Positions 1 through 10,170 of a stretch of DNA of 64,000 bases are shown piece after piece; within the stretch, counting starts at the first letter, position 1, and each line of letters opens with the position of its first letter. Under the pieces are notes generated by a model. It had not been told where the DNA came from and did no database searches. It saw only the letters and a list, made by a program, of their open reading frames with translations. The translations under genes and the position numbers were made by a program. The stretch comes from Sulfuracidifex metallicus DSM 6482 = JCM 9184 (lineage in GTDB: Archaea > Thermoproteota > Thermoprotei_A > Sulfolobales > Sulfolobaceae). Location: positions 68,011 through 132,010 of the forward strand of contig CP135238.1 of assembly GCA_032834875.1 (NCBI GenBank), written 5' to 3'.

Positions 1-704
1 CAGCTAATCCGCTGAGGATGGCCAATCCTTTAGATAGGTTATATCAGGACAGTCAAGGATCACTGACGCTAGAATATATAAGGCTCGTTGGTGAGCTTTC
101 ACCTAAAATCTTCGTGATGGAAAACGTGCAAGCTATAGTAGGCACACCTTCTCTACGGGATGCCATAATCTATGAATTTAATAAAATAGGATTCAAGAAT
201 ATTTTTCTTAACTTTATGGAAGCAGAAAAATACGGAAGTCCTTCTAGACGTTCTCGCGTTTTCATTTCTAACATCGAAATAAAGCCTACTCCATCTTATA
301 GGAAAGTTACCGTATGGGAAGCTATAGGAGATTTGGAAGAAAGAAGAGATCTTCCTAATCACGAAATACAAGAGCTAGATGAGAAGAAAATAAAGGAAAT
401 AAGCAAACTCGGTTTCGAGGATTATCTTACGATGTTTCAGGGTAGCAACGGAAGAAGCATACCCGCTAAAATTAGGTTAAATCCTTTTCAAGTCGGGCCA
501 ACTGTTATGGGAAATTCTAGGTTTATACATCCTTTTTCTAATAGGTTTCTTACAGTTAGAGAACAGGCCAGATTGATGACTTACCCTGATAATCATGTTT
601 TCATGGGAAGCAGGGATGATCAATATAATCAGGTTGGAGAAGCCGTTCCAGTAGTCTTATCTAGTATAATTGCAGCTGAAGTATTAGGTGCTTTTAATGG
701 ATGA
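1..704 (+). CDS. DNA (cytosine-5-)-methyltransferase, 5' end outside window
   Basis: C-terminal part of a C5-cytosine DNA methyltransferase, which transfers methyl from SAM to cytosine in DNA. The frame is open to the left window edge, so the SAM-binding start and probably the PC catalytic motif lie upstream; the ATG at 18 is internal. Visible family motifs in order are MENV (the ENV motif), [11 protein letters not shown] (the QxRxR-type motif), [16 protein letters not shown], and QVGEAVP near the end, which corresponds to the conserved NAVP motif that packs against the SAM site. It overlaps the next gene by 8 bases. Whether it belongs to a restriction system or is an orphan methylase cannot be told, because the upstream neighbour is not visible. 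Confidence 0.9.
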   Translation, partial: ANPLRMANPLDRLYQDSQGSLTLEYIRLVGELSPKIFVMENVQAIVGTPSLRDAIIYEFNKIGFKNIFLNFMEAEKYGSPSRRSRVFISNIEIKPTPSYRKVTVWEAIGDLEERRDLPNHEIQELDEKKIKEISKLGFEDYLTMFQGSNGRSIPAKIRLNPFQVGPTVMGNSRFIHPFSNRFLTVREQARLMTYPDNHVFMGSRDDQYNQVGEAVPVVLSSIIAAEVLGAFNG

Positions 705-1167
705 GCTCTACGTTTGTATACATAACGTAGCCAGCGTGCAGAAATTGATAGACTTCTCTAAGGTAGTATATTCCTTTTCACCTCCAATAAAAGCATTAAT
801 TATGAGTAAAGTTGGAGGTACAGCGGCTCAAGCTGGAATTCCAGAGGTTATGAAATTGTCTTACAAATTAGGTAAGTCAGCTCTAGTCTTACCGGATCTA
901 AAGGACGTAATTGAGCTAGTTAACCCAGATAAAATATTTCTTATTTCTTCATATGCTAGTAATGGAATTGACATGAACGATCTTAAAGAAGCAAAGAGGT
1001 TACTTATAGTGTTTAATGGAATAGAGAACGATTTTCCAAAGACCGAACAAGCATTAGGAGATTACGTTAGTCTATCCTATATAAAAGGAGACATAGGACC
1101 TACCGGTATGGCAGTCGCGTTTATCTATAGTAGCATCCTTTCAGGCGTTATAAAAATAGACCATTAA
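697..1167 (+). CDS. DUF2122 / COG4080-like SPOUT-type protein
   Basis: A 156-residue protein resembling the archaeal DUF2122 family (COG4080), variously labelled RecB-family nuclease or SpoU-like methylase. Features seen are the stretch [18 protein letters not shown], a following [20 protein letters not shown], and a late [18 protein letters not shown] that resembles the cofactor-knot part of SPOUT folds. No nuclease motif is visible, so the nuclease label is doubtful. ATG 697 is preferred; GTG 688 in frame would add three residues. It overlaps the methyltransferase gene and is probably cotranscribed. Function is unknown; a role in RNA methylation is inference from the fold. Confidence 0.6.
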   Translation: MDELYVCIHNVASVQKLIDFSKVVYSFSPPIKALIMSKVGGTAAQAGIPEVMKLSYKLGKSALVLPDLKDVIELVNPDKIFLISSYASNGIDMNDLKEAKRLLIVFNGIENDFPKTEQALGDYVSLSYIKGDIGPTGMAVAFIYSSILSGVIKIDH

Positions 1168-1202
1168 CATTAAAAGTCAGTTTTACATATCAACTTAAAG
1201 AA

Positions 1203-1293
1203 GGGCCCGTGGTCTAGCCTGGTTAGGACGCCGCCCTTACAAGCCAAATTCTAAGATAGGCGGAGGTCTCGGGTTCAACTCCCGACGGGCCCA
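1203..1293 (+). tRNA. tRNA-Val(TAC), 16-nt intron
   Basis: Full cloverleaf: acceptor GGGCCCG pairs with CGGGCCC at 1286-1292, discriminator A1293. The anticodon stem CCGCC (1231-1235) pairs with GGCGG (1259-1263). The anticodon TAC is at 1238-1240. Bases 1242-1257 are extra and form an intron at the canonical site after position 37. The T-loop TTCAACT is normal. CCA is not encoded. Confidence 0.95.
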
Positions 1294-1497
1294 TATTAAG
1301 TTCTAGGTAAGTGCTATGTTTATTGTATTAGTTTTTTATTTGTTCGATTATTTATATAGTTTTTTTGGAAGACTTACTTGATCTCCATGATATATAAATA
1401 ACAAAAAAGTAGATATAATTTAATGTAAAAGATATTTTTGATATATAATTTAATTAAAAAATTACAGGAAATAGTTTTCTAAATGCTTAACAATACT

Positions 1498-2739
1498 TCA
1501 CGTTCCATATTTCCATTGTTTTGAATACTCCTTTTGTTGTTTCGTCATTTCATCTATTTTTATACCCATTACAGATAATTTTAAGCTAGCCACTTCATTA
1601 TCTATTTCTTCAGGGACGTTATATACTGCCTTCTTTAGATCCTTATTTCTTATCATATATTCCACAGATAATGCCTGATTGGCGAAGCTCATATCCATAA
1701 CTTCACTTGGATGCCCTTCTGCAGCTGCAAGGTTAACTAACCTTCCTTCAGCCAATAAGTAGACTCTCTTCCCATTAGGCAGTAAATATTCATCGGTAAA
1801 TGGTCTTATATTTCTCATTTGCTTACTCTCTTTCTTTAGTCCTTCCACATCTATTTCCACATTAAAGTGTCCTGCGTTTGCTAATATAGCCCCATCTTTC
1901 ATTTTTATTATATTATTCATATCAATTACATTTATATTTCCTGTAGCTGTAACAAAAATATCTCCTATCTCAGCTGCCTTGTCTATGGGCATTACTTCGA
2001 ACCCATCCATTAATGCCTCTAAAGCCCTTACTGGACTTACTTCAGTTACAATTACTCTTGCTCCCATCCCTCTCATCCTACTTGCTATTCCTCTGCCTAC
2101 CCAGCCGTATCCAGAAATGACTACTATTTTTCCTGCTATCATAATATTTGTTGCCCGTAAGATTCCATCTATGGCGCTTTGTCCAGTTCCAAATCTGTTA
2201 TCAAAAAGGTACTTAGTGAAAGCATTATTCACAGCAATTACTGGGTACTTTAAAACGCCTGCCTCCTCCATTGCCTTAAGCCTTACCACTCCAGTAGTTG
2301 TTTCCTCGGTTCCTCCTATTATGTTAGTAGAATAATATTTTTCATGAACTAATGCATGTAAATCTCCACCATCATCCATGATAATGTTCGGAGATACCTT
2401 AGCTACAGTTTCTATATTTTCATAATATTCTTTTTCATTTTCTCCTTTCCAAGCAAACACGTTTATTCCCTCGCTGGCCAACGCTGCAGCTACGTCGTCT
2501 TGAGTTGAAAGCGGATTGCTGCCAGCTAAGTATACTTCTGCACCTGCATGATGAAGAGTTCTAACAAGGACTCCAGTTTCCTTAGTTACGTGAAGGACTG
2601 CAGATATTTTAATTCCTGCAAGGGGCTTCTCCTTTGATAATCTTTCTCTGATCTTCATTAGGGTTTGCATATGCATTTCTGCCCATTCCAATTGCCTTAA
2701 GCCTTGATCTGCCAGTTTTATTTCCTTTACTTTGTACAT
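1498..2739 (-). CDS. ahcY: Adenosylhomocysteinase (S-adenosylhomocysteine hydrolase)
   Basis: NAD-dependent cytosolic enzyme that reversibly splits S-adenosylhomocysteine into adenosine and homocysteine and so relieves product inhibition of methyltransferases. The protein shows [14 protein letters not shown] near the N-terminus, the substrate-site region [29 protein letters not shown], and the Rossmann motif GYGWVGRG at about residue 210. The ending KQWKYGT resembles the family C-terminus. ATG 2739 (MYKVKEIKL) is chosen over ATG 2757 because it matches the usual family N-terminus and lies about 27 bases from a TATA-like box, giving a leaderless mRNA. It is divergent from the FKBP gene and monocistronic. 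The 204 bases between tRNA-Val and its 3' end are AT-rich with no gene seen. Confidence 0.97.
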   Translation of the reverse strand: MYKVKEIKLADQGLRQLEWAEMHMQTLMKIRERLSKEKPLAGIKISAVLHVTKETGVLVRTLHHAGAEVYLAGSNPLSTQDDVAAALASEGINVFAWKGENEKEYYENIETVAKVSPNIIMDDGGDLHALVHEKYYSTNIIGGTEETTTGVVRLKAMEEAGVLKYPVIAVNNAFTKYLFDNRFGTGQSAIDGILRATNIMIAGKIVVISGYGWVGRGIASRMRGMGARVIVTEVSPVRALEALMDGFEVMPIDKAAEIGDIFVTATGNINVIDMNNIIKMKDGAILANAGHFNVEIDVEGLKKESKQMRNIRPFTDEYLLPNGKRVYLLAEGRLVNLAAAEGHPSEVMDMSFANQALSVEYMIRNKDLKKAVYNVPEEIDNEVASLKLSVMGIKIDEMTKQQKEYSKQWKYGT

Positions 2740-2760
2740 GTTTGGTCTACATTTCATAAA

Positions 2761-2770
2761 AGCATAAAAG
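2761..2770 (-). promoter_or_regulatory. TATA-like box for ahcY
   Basis: On the minus strand CTTTTATGCT is centred about 27 bases upstream of ATG 2739, the spacing expected for a leaderless archaeal transcript. It supports the shorter ahcY start. Assigned by position and composition only. Confidence 0.5.
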
Positions 2771-2892
2771 TTTACGTAAATTAGATGTAATCTATCTCAA
2801 TTATAGCATTAATAAAATAATTTGGAAATCTAAAAATCATTTGGTATACTCAAACTTTAAATTCGTTCTACATAGTTGGAAAAGGGGTTTTA

Positions 2893-3588
2893 ATGTTCAA
2901 GGATAAAGATTTCCTTCTTGTTGATTATACAGAAAAAGTTAAAGAGAGTGGAGAAATAATTGATACTACATTAGAAGAAGAAGCTAAGAAGGCTGGAATA
3001 TATAGCGAGGATAAGAGCTATGGCCCCGTTCTTGTCATATTAGGTCAAGGCGACGTTGTTAAGGGTTTAGAAGAGGCTCTATATAATGCTGAAGTTGGGA
3101 ATGAGAAAACCGTAGAAATTGCGCCAGAAAAGGCTTACGGTAACAGAGATAACACTAAGATAAAAATAGTTTCTCTATCTGAATTAAAGAGGCAGGGCAT
3201 AAACCCTTACCCTAACATGGTTCTAAGGTTAAACGATGGAGGTCTTGCTACAGTTAAGAGTGTAAGCGGAGGTAGAGTTATCTTAGATCTGAATCATCCT
3301 TTGGCCGGCAAAGTCATAGTATATACGTTCAAAGTTGAGAAAGTTCTTGACACTCAAGAAGACAAAGTGAAAGCATTATTAGGTAGATGGTTCAAGAAGG
3401 TTGGAGACAAGATATCTATAGATATGTTATCAGAGAAGAAGGTAAAGCTGACTATGCCTAAGGAATTGTTGCTGTTGGAAAATGTACAGCTACTAAAATA
3501 CTTGGCAGCTAAAGACATTGTAAAGTATGTTTATCCAGAAGGTTCAGTGGTCTTCGAGGAAGAATTCGATTCCTCTCTTTTAAAGTAA
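2893..3588 (+). CDS. FKBP-type peptidyl-prolyl cis-trans isomerase (SlyD-like)
   Basis: Prolyl isomerase and chaperone. The N-terminal half carries the FKBP fold signature LVDYTEKVKESGEIIDTT, then VLVILGQGDVVKGLEEAL and TVEIAPEKAYGNRD, which border the active site. An insert-in-flap chaperone segment follows (PYPNMVLRLNDGG to LNHPLAGKVIVY). The archaeal long form has a C-terminal extension, here about residues 155-231, which is consistent with the length of 231. A TATA-like CTTTAAATT at 2855-2863 gives a predicted start of transcription just ahead of ATG 2893. The gene is monocistronic, divergent from ahcY and convergent with egsA. Confidence 0.93.
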   Translation: MFKDKDFLLVDYTEKVKESGEIIDTTLEEEAKKAGIYSEDKSYGPVLVILGQGDVVKGLEEALYNAEVGNEKTVEIAPEKAYGNRDNTKIKIVSLSELKRQGINPYPNMVLRLNDGGLATVKSVSGGRVILDLNHPLAGKVIVYTFKVEKVLDTQEDKVKALLGRWFKKVGDKISIDMLSEKKVKLTMPKELLLLENVQLLKYLAAKDIVKYVYPEGSVVFEEEFDSSLLK

Positions 3589-3682
3589 AGCTATAATTGA
3601 AAAAGATTTATACAATGTCATATCTCTACTTGATATTTTTACAGGATATTTTTTATGTTAGATCTGATTAAAGTATATATAA

Positions 3683-4738
3683 TCAATCTATAACTCCAGT
3701 GTCTTGTGCTATTTTTTCAGCTGACCTCCAAGTCAAACCCCTATCTCCTAGGATAGTGTATCTTTCAGGCCTTATGGAATGTGCAATCGTAAGTGCCTTC
3801 AATACCATCTCATCTGGTATTCCAAGATCTCTGGCTCTGACAGGGAAACCTACTGACATAAGAGACTTCTTTATTCTCTTCCATCTTAAGCCATGGAGGT
3901 AAGCCATCATAATGGTTCCAATTCCGACCAATTCTCCGTGTAGCGCAACGTCAGGTTTCATAATTTCTATTGCATGAGCAAATAGATGCTCTGATCCGCT
4001 TGCAGGTCTTGTGCTGCCAGCCATTCCCATGGCAACTCCGCTAGTTATAAGAGCTTCCATAAGGATTCTAACTCCCGCCTCAACATCTTTTTCGATAATC
4101 TTGGTGCACATAAGTGCATGTTTAGCGGACATTAAAGCTAAAGACGCAGTATAGTCTCCGTAATATTCTCCTCTAAGTTTTGAAGCCAACTTCCAGTCCT
4201 TTACTGCGACGATCTTGCCTACCGTATCTCCTATTCCGGCATTTATTAAGCGTCTAGGAGCAGAGCTTATGACTCCTATATCTGAAACTATAGCTACTGG
4301 TTCTTTTGCTTTTACAGAAACTGCCTTTCCTAGACCCTTTATTGAAGCGAAAGGCGAGGTAATTCCATCATGAGATGGTGCAGTAGGTATACTTACAAAT
4401 TCAGAATTTACTTTGTATGCTGCGTATTTAGCTACATCTATGCTTTTACCTCCTCCTATACCGACTATTACCTTCGCACCTATCTTCTTTGCTGCCTCTT
4501 CTGTTGCATAAACGTAATCCAATGTAGCATCTTTTACTGTAATTATTTCGTACTCTTTATTTTGAGGTATGCTTTCTAGTACCCTCTTTGTTACCAATTC
4601 TCCAACAAATGGTCCTGTTACGAATAAGTAAGGTGAACCTAAATTAAGTTGAGTGAAATAGGTGTTTATCTCTTCTAAGATATTATTTCCGATGTAGACT
4701 TTTCTAGGCAAGTTAATTATATGTTCCTTCAGATCCAT
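3683..4738 (-). CDS. egsA: sn-glycerol-1-phosphate dehydrogenase
   Basis: NAD(P)H-dependent reduction of dihydroxyacetone phosphate to sn-glycerol 1-phosphate, the step that sets the stereochemistry of archaeal ether lipids. It belongs to the iron/zinc polyol dehydrogenase family. The 351-residue protein shows [18 protein letters not shown] for dinucleotide binding, [17 protein letters not shown], and the metal-ligand regions [12 protein letters not shown] and [11 protein letters not shown]. Length is normal for the family. It is transcribed divergently from the aCPSF1 gene across a 75-base AT-rich gap, so the two probably have back-to-back promoters. Confidence 0.97.
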   Translation of the reverse strand: MDLKEHIINLPRKVYIGNNILEEINTYFTQLNLGSPYLFVTGPFVGELVTKRVLESIPQNKEYEIITVKDATLDYVYATEEAAKKIGAKVIVGIGGGKSIDVAKYAAYKVNSEFVSIPTAPSHDGITSPFASIKGLGKAVSVKAKEPVAIVSDIGVISSAPRRLINAGIGDTVGKIVAVKDWKLASKLRGEYYGDYTASLALMSAKHALMCTKIIEKDVEAGVRILMEALITSGVAMGMAGSTRPASGSEHLFAHAIEIMKPDVALHGELVGIGTIMMAYLHGLRWKRIKKSLMSVGFPVRARDLGIPDEMVLKALTIAHSIRPERYTILGDRGLTWRSAEKIAQDTGVID

Positions 4739-4813
4739 GTTTCACATTTAAAGGAAGATTTTAAATATTAAAAGTTACAGATGAGAAAGGAGAGCAATTC
4801 TACTTCTTAGCAG

Positions 4814-6736
4814 TTGGTGAATAACTTGGCATCAAGCAGTAGAATAAAGATAATATCAACTATATATGAAGGATTGAAAGAGCTTGACATCTCGAGGATC
4901 GAGTTTGAAGGTCCCGAGATAGCTCTTTATGTAAAAAAACCGTCTCTGGCTCAGGATAAAATAGATCTAGTAAAGAAAATAGCGAAAGAACTAAAGAAGA
5001 GGCTAGTTATTAAGGCAGATCCTTCAGTAAGGAAAAGCAAAGAAGAAACAATGGAGATAATTAAGAATGAAGTACCGCAAGAGGCTCAGATATCCGACAT
5101 AAAATTCGACGATGATTTAGGAGAGGTCATGATTAAGGCAAAGAAACCGGGACTGGTTATAGGAAAAGGAGGCTCAATTCAGCAAAGGATATTTGCAAAT
5201 ACGTTTTGGAGAGCTGTTATAATACGAGAACCTCCTATCAAGTCAAGAATATTGGATAATATAATGGAGCATCTTTACAGTGAAACTGAGTATCGTTCCG
5301 ATATTCTCCACTCGTTCGGAGAAAGGATTCATAGGGAGTTATTATTTAAGGATAGATATGTAAGAATAACTGCGCTTGGCGGTTTTTTGGAAGTTGGTAG
5401 ATCAACTGTATTAGTAGAAACCCCAGAAAGTAAGGTTCTTCTGGACGTAGGTCTCAATCCTAGTGTTAACTTCGGTGAAAGATTATATCCTAAACTGGAT
5501 ATAGAACAAGTCGATCTGGAAGAGATCGACGCGGTGGTCATAACTCATGCCCATATGGATCACAGCGGAATGATTCCTTTTCTGTTTAAATATGGCTATG
5601 AAGGGCCTGTGTATACAACTTCTCCAACTAGAGATATAATGGCGTTAATGCAATTAGATGGGCTTGATATAGCAGAGAAAGAAGGTAGACCCGCTCCTTA
5701 TTCTGCAAAAGAAGTTAGGAAAGAGCTTTTGCATACTATAACATTAGATTACGAGGAAGTCACAGATATAGCTCCAGACATACGTCTTACATTTTATAAT
5801 GCAGGGCATATTCTAGGGTCAGCGATGGCACATCTTCATATAGGAGATGGAACTCATAATATAGTTTACTCTGGAGATTTTAAGTACGCAAAAACTAGAC
5901 TTCTTGATAGGGCTAACTCGGATTTCCCCAAAGTTGATACATTAATCATGGAAACGACCTACGGTGTACAAGAACAGACTGACAGAGAAGAGTCGGAAAA
6001 AGAGTTAATGGATGTAATAAATAAAACGTTGAATGGTGGAGGAAGGGTTCTAATACCAGTTTTGGCAGTAGGCAGGGGACAAGAAATTATGTTGATAATA
6101 AATTACATGATGAAGAACAAACTAATCCAACAAGCTCCTATTTACGTTACAGGTCTTGTGGACGAAGTTACTGCGATACACAACGCATATCCAGAAATGC
6201 TAAGCAGAGAAGTGAAGGAAGAAATTCTTTATAAAGATGAGAATCCTTTCACCTCAGAGTTCTTTAAAAGAATAGATGGATTTAAGGAAGATATAGCAAA
6301 CGGCGAGCCTTCAATAATAATAGCTACTTCAGGTATGCTTAATGGAGGACCAGCTGTAGAGTTCTTTAAAGCTATGGCTCCTAATCCTAAGAATGCACTT
6401 ATATTTGTCAGTTATCAAGCACAGGGTACTCTAGGAAGGAAAGTTAGAGATGGAGCTCCGGAGGTAAATATAGTAAACAGGGACGGTCGTATAGAAAATA
6501 TAAAGGTGAATATGGAGAAGTTTATAATAGACGGTTTTTCAGGTCATTCGGATAGGAGGCAACTTCTATCGTTCTTGAGGAACATTAATCCTCGTCCTAG
6601 AAATGTTATTCTTAACCATGGAGAAGCTGATTCCATATATAAGTTTGGAAGTCTCATTCGTTCTGATAGAGCCAAGCTCGGATACAGACCTAACGTATAT
6701 ACGCCTAGCATTTTAGACAGTCTTAGGGTAGCTTAA
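4814..6736 (+). CDS. aCPSF1 / FttA, beta-CASP ribonuclease and transcription termination factor
   Basis: Archaeal CPSF73 homologue, a metallo-beta-lactamase/beta-CASP RNase; in other archaea it cleaves nascent RNA 3' ends and terminates transcription. N-terminal KH-like domains end with [13 protein letters not shown] (about residues 113-125). The metal site HAHMDHSG is at about 245. The beta-CASP part holds [15 protein letters not shown], and the C-terminus has the histidine motifs [11 protein letters not shown] and [12 protein letters not shown]. The length of 640 is typical. TTG 4814 is used as the start; GTG 4817 and TTG 4826 are also in frame. A TATA-like GATTTTAAAT lies around 4756-4765. 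Confidence 0.97.
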   Translation: MVNNLASSSRIKIISTIYEGLKELDISRIEFEGPEIALYVKKPSLAQDKIDLVKKIAKELKKRLVIKADPSVRKSKEETMEIIKNEVPQEAQISDIKFDDDLGEVMIKAKKPGLVIGKGGSIQQRIFANTFWRAVIIREPPIKSRILDNIMEHLYSETEYRSDILHSFGERIHRELLFKDRYVRITALGGFLEVGRSTVLVETPESKVLLDVGLNPSVNFGERLYPKLDIEQVDLEEIDAVVITHAHMDHSGMIPFLFKYGYEGPVYTTSPTRDIMALMQLDGLDIAEKEGRPAPYSAKEVRKELLHTITLDYEEVTDIAPDIRLTFYNAGHILGSAMAHLHIGDGTHNIVYSGDFKYAKTRLLDRANSDFPKVDTLIMETTYGVQEQTDREESEKELMDVINKTLNGGGRVLIPVLAVGRGQEIMLIINYMMKNKLIQQAPIYVTGLVDEVTAIHNAYPEMLSREVKEEILYKDENPFTSEFFKRIDGFKEDIANGEPSIIIATSGMLNGGPAVEFFKAMAPNPKNALIFVSYQAQGTLGRKVRDGAPEVNIVNRDGRIENIKVNMEKFIIDGFSGHSDRRQLLSFLRNINPRPRNVILNHGEADSIYKFGSLIRSDRAKLGYRPNVYTPSILDSLRVA

Positions 6737-6770
6737 TTTTTAATATGGATATGTTCATTCTACTAATGCT

Positions 6771-6843
6771 GGGCCCGTAGTCTAGTGGTTAGGACGCCGC
6801 CCTGACACGGCGGTGATCCCGAGTTCAAATCTCGGCGGGCCCA
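6771..6843 (+). tRNA. tRNA-Val(GAC)
   Basis: Intronless 73-base cloverleaf: GGGCCCG at 6771-6777 pairs with CGGGCCC at 6836-6842, discriminator A. The anticodon stem CCGCC/GGCGG encloses CTGACAC, giving GAC. The T-loop is TTCAAAT. It shares the acceptor and most of the D-arm with tRNA-Val(TAC) at 1203. An AT-rich TATA-like stretch precedes it. The 290 bases after it hold no gene that could be supported. Confidence 0.96.
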
Positions 6844-7135
6844 CTCGTATAATCGGTCTTATCCTTTATCAAGAAACTCTTTTTGTTTAGCCCTCTTTTT
6901 AAACCAATGTATGGTTATTCCATTTATTGTATGATAATTTTTATTTTATTAATATTAATTAAAATATTTAAATAATATTATAATATAGAGATTTAAAGAA
7001 ATATAATTAAATCATTAAAAATAACTTTTAAAGATAGTTAAGATATGAAAAACAAAATGAGATTTATATCTGATTATTTTTGCAATATATTGAATACAGT
7101 GTTGAGATTTTATAAATACAATATGTAAAAGGTGG

Positions 7136-7209
<74 letters not shown>

Positions 7210-7412
7210 ACGGAACATAATTAACTTCTCATCTTTTTTAAAAGTTACGCTATAGTTTGACTTACTATAGGTGAGATTCTTCTATTGTAATAATTAATAT
7301 TGAGTTTCATTTAGATTATTAGATATATTTATTTTTTAAAATTTATAAATATATTACTAGAAGTCAACTGTGGCTGGTAACTTTTTATTAAATATTAATA
7401 AAGTAAGGATAT

Positions 7413-7874
7413 ATGGAAAAAGTATTTTCTGGTCGATATGTGAATCTAGGCAGTCTAGCACAAGAGATAAACTCTATTTTTATTAGTGAAGGCTGGGAAT
7501 CAATAGTTCAGACTATGTCGCCAATGATGCCACAAGGCGGATCTCAGTATGCCGACTACATGATAAGGGCAACTAAGAAAGGACATATGCACCATGTGGA
7601 GGAAGTCATAGTTAGAATAGCAGGAGTTCCAAATGATTTCAGACTAATTATAGAAGAGGAACATATTGGAGCTTTAGGCAGGGAGTTAATGGAAAGGAAA
7701 CTAATTAAAACTATAGATAAAGAAATAAATGATGGATTATTTGATATGCCAATGATACCTCAACAGATTTCAGTTCCGCAGCCTCAATCAAATCAAGTTA
7801 GGTGCTCTCAATGTGGAGCAGTAAATTCGGCTGGATCTAGGTTCTGTAGTTCATGTGGAGCTAAGTTGATGTGA
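7413..7874 (+). CDS. Conserved hypothetical protein with C-terminal zinc ribbon
   Basis: A 153-residue protein of unknown function. Residues 1-105 form an alpha/beta domain with no motif that I recognise. A Gln/Pro linker (PQQISVPQPQSNQ) leads to a C-terminal zinc ribbon with two CxxC pairs, CSQCG and CSSCG, about residues 130-150. Similar tail ribbons occur in many small archaeal regulatory or membrane-linked proteins, so the ribbon does not define a role. It stands alone between two tRNA genes, behind about 200 AT-rich bases that presumably hold its promoter. Confidence 0.8.
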   Translation: MEKVFSGRYVNLGSLAQEINSIFISEGWESIVQTMSPMMPQGGSQYADYMIRATKKGHMHHVEEVIVRIAGVPNDFRLIIEEEHIGALGRELMERKLIKTIDKEINDGLFDMPMIPQQISVPQPQSNQVRCSQCGAVNSAGSRFCSSCGAKLM

Positions 7875-7920
7875 TTGTTGAGAAAATTTTTTTATAGTTG
7901 TTGGGTATATCACTTTTAGT

Positions 7921-8011
7921 CCCGCTGTAGCTCAGCCTGGTAGAGCGCCCGGCTGTAGATGGAAGGGCTGTAGAAACCGGGTGGTCCGGGGTTCAAGCCC
8001 CCGCGGCGGGA
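7921..8011 (+). tRNA. tRNA-Tyr(GTA), 17-nt intron
   Basis: Acceptor CCCGCTG pairs with CGGCGGG at 8004-8010, and the C1-G72 pair is the archaeal tyrosine identity pair. The anticodon stem CCCGG (7948-7952) pairs with CCGGG (7977-7981). GTA is at 7955-7957, and bases 7959-7975 form an intron after position 37. The T-loop TTCAAGC is normal. An AT-rich tract just upstream (around 7887-7900) may serve as promoter. Confidence 0.95.
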
Positions 8012-8067
8012 CTTTACAGATTAATTTTTAAGTTGACTGTGCATTCAACTCACTTAGGTGTATATTT

Positions 8068-8292
8068 TTGGCGGAAACGGCTCATAAAGTATTGGCGGAG
8101 TCTCTAAATAATGTAGTCCTAGTTAAACTTAAGGGAGATAAGAAAGTGAGAGGTACGCTGAAAAGCTATGATCAGCATATGAATCTAGTCCTTTCCGATT
8201 CTGAAGAGATTCAGCCAGACGGCAGCGGAAGAAAATTAGGTACAATGGTAATTAGAGGAGATAATGTAATACTTATTTCTCCACTTCAGTGA
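8068..8292 (+). CDS. Archaeal Sm-like protein (SmAP/LSm)
   Basis: Small RNA-binding protein that forms heptameric rings and binds U-rich RNA. The 74 residues contain both Sm motifs: Sm1 as [26 protein letters not shown] with the conserved D and N, and Sm2 as [15 protein letters not shown] with the RGDN RNA-binding turn. Start is TTG 8068 (MAETAHKVL). It lies 6 bases before rpl37e, the same pairing seen in many archaea, and the two plus speE look like one transcript. Confidence 0.95.
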   Translation: MAETAHKVLAESLNNVVLVKLKGDKKVRGTLKSYDQHMNLVLSDSEEIQPDGSGRKLGTMVIRGDNVILISPLQ

Positions 8293-8298
8293 TGAGAA

Positions 8299-8484
8299 AT
8301 GAAGGGTACTCCATCTTTTGGAAAAATGAATAGAGGTGCCTCCCATATTAGATGCAGGAGGTGTGGAAGAAATTCGTATAATCCTCAGAAACACTATTGC
8401 TCTGCATGTGGCTTTGGAAAAAGTAAGAGAATAAGAAGATACAGCTGGCAGAACAAAAAGGTTAATGGAATAAGGTTAGTTTAA
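8299..8484 (+). CDS. rpl37e: 50S ribosomal protein L37e
   Basis: Zinc-finger protein of the large subunit, 61 residues. It has CRRCG and CSACG zinc-binding pairs (about residues 19-38) in a basic chain and begins [16 protein letters not shown], the usual family N-terminus. The start ATG follows the SmAP gene closely, and the last base of its stop codon is the first base of the speE start. Confidence 0.96.
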   Translation: MKGTPSFGKMNRGASHIRCRRCGRNSYNPQKHYCSACGFGKSKRIRRYSWQNKKVNGIRLV

Positions 8485-9395
8485 TGATGAGTTGGCATTG
8501 GCTAATAGAATGGCAAACTCCATATGAATTCCATGGTCATGAAATTAAGAAGGTCTTAGCAGAGGAAAAAAGCGAATACCAATCTGTAATGCTGGTAGAA
8601 TTTACTAGATTTGGGAAAGGATTAGTTATAGACGGCAAAGTACAGTCTACTATATACGATGAATACATTTATCATGAAAGTTTAGTTCACCCTATAGGCA
8701 TTTCATTAGATCCTTCACCAAAAACTGCATTAATATTAGGAGGGGGTGAAGGTGCTACATTAAGGGAAGTACTCAAGTATAACAGCATAGAAAGAGCTGT
8801 TATGGTAGATTTAGATGGAAAAGTAATTGAATTTGCGAAAAGGGAATTGAAGGAATGGCATAGAGATTCATTCGAAGATAAGAGAACGGAACTCATAATA
8901 GGTGATGGTTTAGATTATGTTAAAAACACGAAAGACAAATTTGACCTGATAGTCTTAGATCTTACTGATCCACTCAAGGGCTCTACATCATATAAATTAT
9001 ATACAAAGGAATTTTATTTGAGCTTGAAGAATATACTAAATAAACGTGGAGGAATAGTAACGCAAGCTACTTCTCCATCATTTTCTGCAGAAGTCTACTC
9101 TACAATCTACACTACTCTAAAGCAAGTATTTAACAAGGTCTCAGCCTCGTATACTTATATAGCCTCTTTTGATGGACTTTGGGGATTTGTATACGCTTCA
9201 GACGATGCCGATCCATCCTCTATGTCTAAAGCTGAAGTTGAGAACAGAATAAAATCTAGAATAAAAGGAGAGCTAAGATGGTACGACGTAGATACGCACA
9301 CTGCCCTTTTCTCGTTGCCGAAAAATATAAGGAAATGTATAGAAAATAATACTAGAATATCAACAGAGGAAAACCCAATATATGTACCTGCATAA
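8484..9395 (+). CDS. speE: Polyamine aminopropyltransferase (spermidine synthase family)
   Basis: Transfers aminopropyl groups from decarboxylated SAM to a polyamine acceptor. The N-terminal beta domain includes [20 protein letters not shown]. It is followed by [24 protein letters not shown], the glycine-rich [17 protein letters not shown] (about residue 87), [12 protein letters not shown], and [10 protein letters not shown], which holds the active-site region. At 303 residues it is a normal length for the crenarchaeal enzyme. Acceptor specificity (agmatine, spermidine or others) cannot be read from sequence. It overlaps the L37e stop by one base, so it is translated from the same message. 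Confidence 0.93.
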   Translation: MMSWHWLIEWQTPYEFHGHEIKKVLAEEKSEYQSVMLVEFTRFGKGLVIDGKVQSTIYDEYIYHESLVHPIGISLDPSPKTALILGGGEGATLREVLKYNSIERAVMVDLDGKVIEFAKRELKEWHRDSFEDKRTELIIGDGLDYVKNTKDKFDLIVLDLTDPLKGSTSYKLYTKEFYLSLKNILNKRGGIVTQATSPSFSAEVYSTIYTTLKQVFNKVSASYTYIASFDGLWGFVYASDDADPSSMSKAEVENRIKSRIKGELRWYDVDTHTALFSLPKNIRKCIENNTRISTEENPIYVPA

Positions 9396-9426
9396 GTTTT
9401 AATTAAGGAGAAATATAGATTAATAT

Positions 9427-9534
9427 GCCGGGATGCCCGAGCGGTTAAGGGGGTAGGCTCGAGACCATCCAGCGTGAAAGGCAAGCGACCTACTGCCTCT
9501 ACGAGGCACACGGGTTCAAATCCCGTTCCCGGCG
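9427..9534 (+). tRNA. tRNA-Ser(CGA), 24-nt intron
   Basis: Type II tRNA. Acceptor GCCGGGA pairs with TCCCGGC at 9527-9533, discriminator G as expected for serine. The anticodon stem GTAGG (9453-9457) pairs with CCTAC (9489-9493); the anticodon CGA is at 9460-9462, and the intron spans 9464-9487. The long variable arm is TGCCTC-TAC-GAGGCA. The T-loop is TTCAAAT. Confidence 0.95.
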
Positions 9535-9571
9535 TTATCTTTTTATTTTTTGTAAAGCAGAGTTATGAGGA

Positions 9572-9656
9572 GCGGGGGTGCCCGAGTTAGGCCAAAGGGG
9601 ATAGGTTCAGGCCCTATTGGCGAAGGCCTGCGTGGGTCCAAATCCCACCCCCCGCA
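9572..9656 (+). tRNA. tRNA-Leu(CAG)
   Basis: Type II tRNA without intron. Acceptor GCGGGGG pairs with CCCCCGC at 9649-9655, discriminator A. The anticodon stem ATAGG/CCTAT encloses TTCAGGC, anticodon CAG. The variable arm, T-arm and 3' acceptor are identical to those of the oppositely oriented tRNA-Leu(TAA) at 9984. The T-loop is TCCAAAT, with C instead of T at position 55. Confidence 0.94.
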
Positions 9657-9983
9657 TTTCCTTTTACTGCAGTCCAGTTACCTAAGCGATTCTCTGCCTA
9701 CTTTATTGTTTTTCCCACTAGTTTCAACTGGCCACATAATTTTATATGCACGATCCTTTCTTAGTTTCAGTATATTAAAAATAAGACAAATTTAAGCATT
9801 ATTCATTCTGGAGTATTGAATATCTTCTAGATCTAATAGAATATAAATCTCAAATATAATATTATACTCTAGTTTAATTATGTTAAATGACATCATTTTA
9901 TACTTAAATTTATTATATAAGCATTTCATTTCAGTCAAGATAGGTAAAAATAAGCTAACCAGTTCAAAACAAATAAAAGGAAA
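9657..9983. other. Intergenic region between two leucine tRNA genes
   Basis: 327 bases between the convergent 3' ends of tRNA-Leu(CAG) and tRNA-Leu(TAA). It is AT-rich with T-runs that could act as terminators for both. Reading frames here run into the tRNA sequences and show no coding character. No gene is supported. Confidence 0.7.
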
Positions 9984-10084
9984 TGCGGGGGGTGGGATTT
10001 GGACCCACGCAGGCCTTCGCCAGCGGATCACTTATGAGGCGCATCTTAAGTCCGCCCCCTTTGACCAGACTCGGGAACCCCCGC
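9984..10084 (-). tRNA. tRNA-Leu(TAA), 16-nt intron
   Basis: Minus-strand type II tRNA. Acceptor GCGGGGG pairs with CCCCCGC, discriminator A at 9984. The anticodon stem GCGGA/TCCGC encloses CTTAAG and a final A; the anticodon TAA is the complement of 10046-10048, and the intron covers 10029-10044 after position 37. The T-loop is TCCAAAT, again with C55. Its 3' half is an inverted copy of that of tRNA-Leu(CAG), about 330 bases away. Confidence 0.94.
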
Positions 10085-10170
10085 TTAATCTAAAATTGCC
10101 ATATATTCCCTTAAATGCTTTTCCAAAAATCTTAATTGGGAGTTACCATCACCATATCAAGGGAAAAATT

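Noticed and set aside
6844-7132. AT-rich gap after tRNA-Val(GAC), considered as a possible RNA gene or origin
   Set aside because: It shows only low-complexity AT sequence, with no hairpins, repeated motifs or origin-recognition-box-like pattern that could be supported.
9565-10170. Reading frames at 9565-9795 (+), 9792-10031 (-) and the upstream part of the L21e frame (9880-10170)
   Set aside because: They run through tRNA-Leu genes or AT-rich spacer, have no protein-like composition, and are explained by RNA genes and the true L21e start at 10171.
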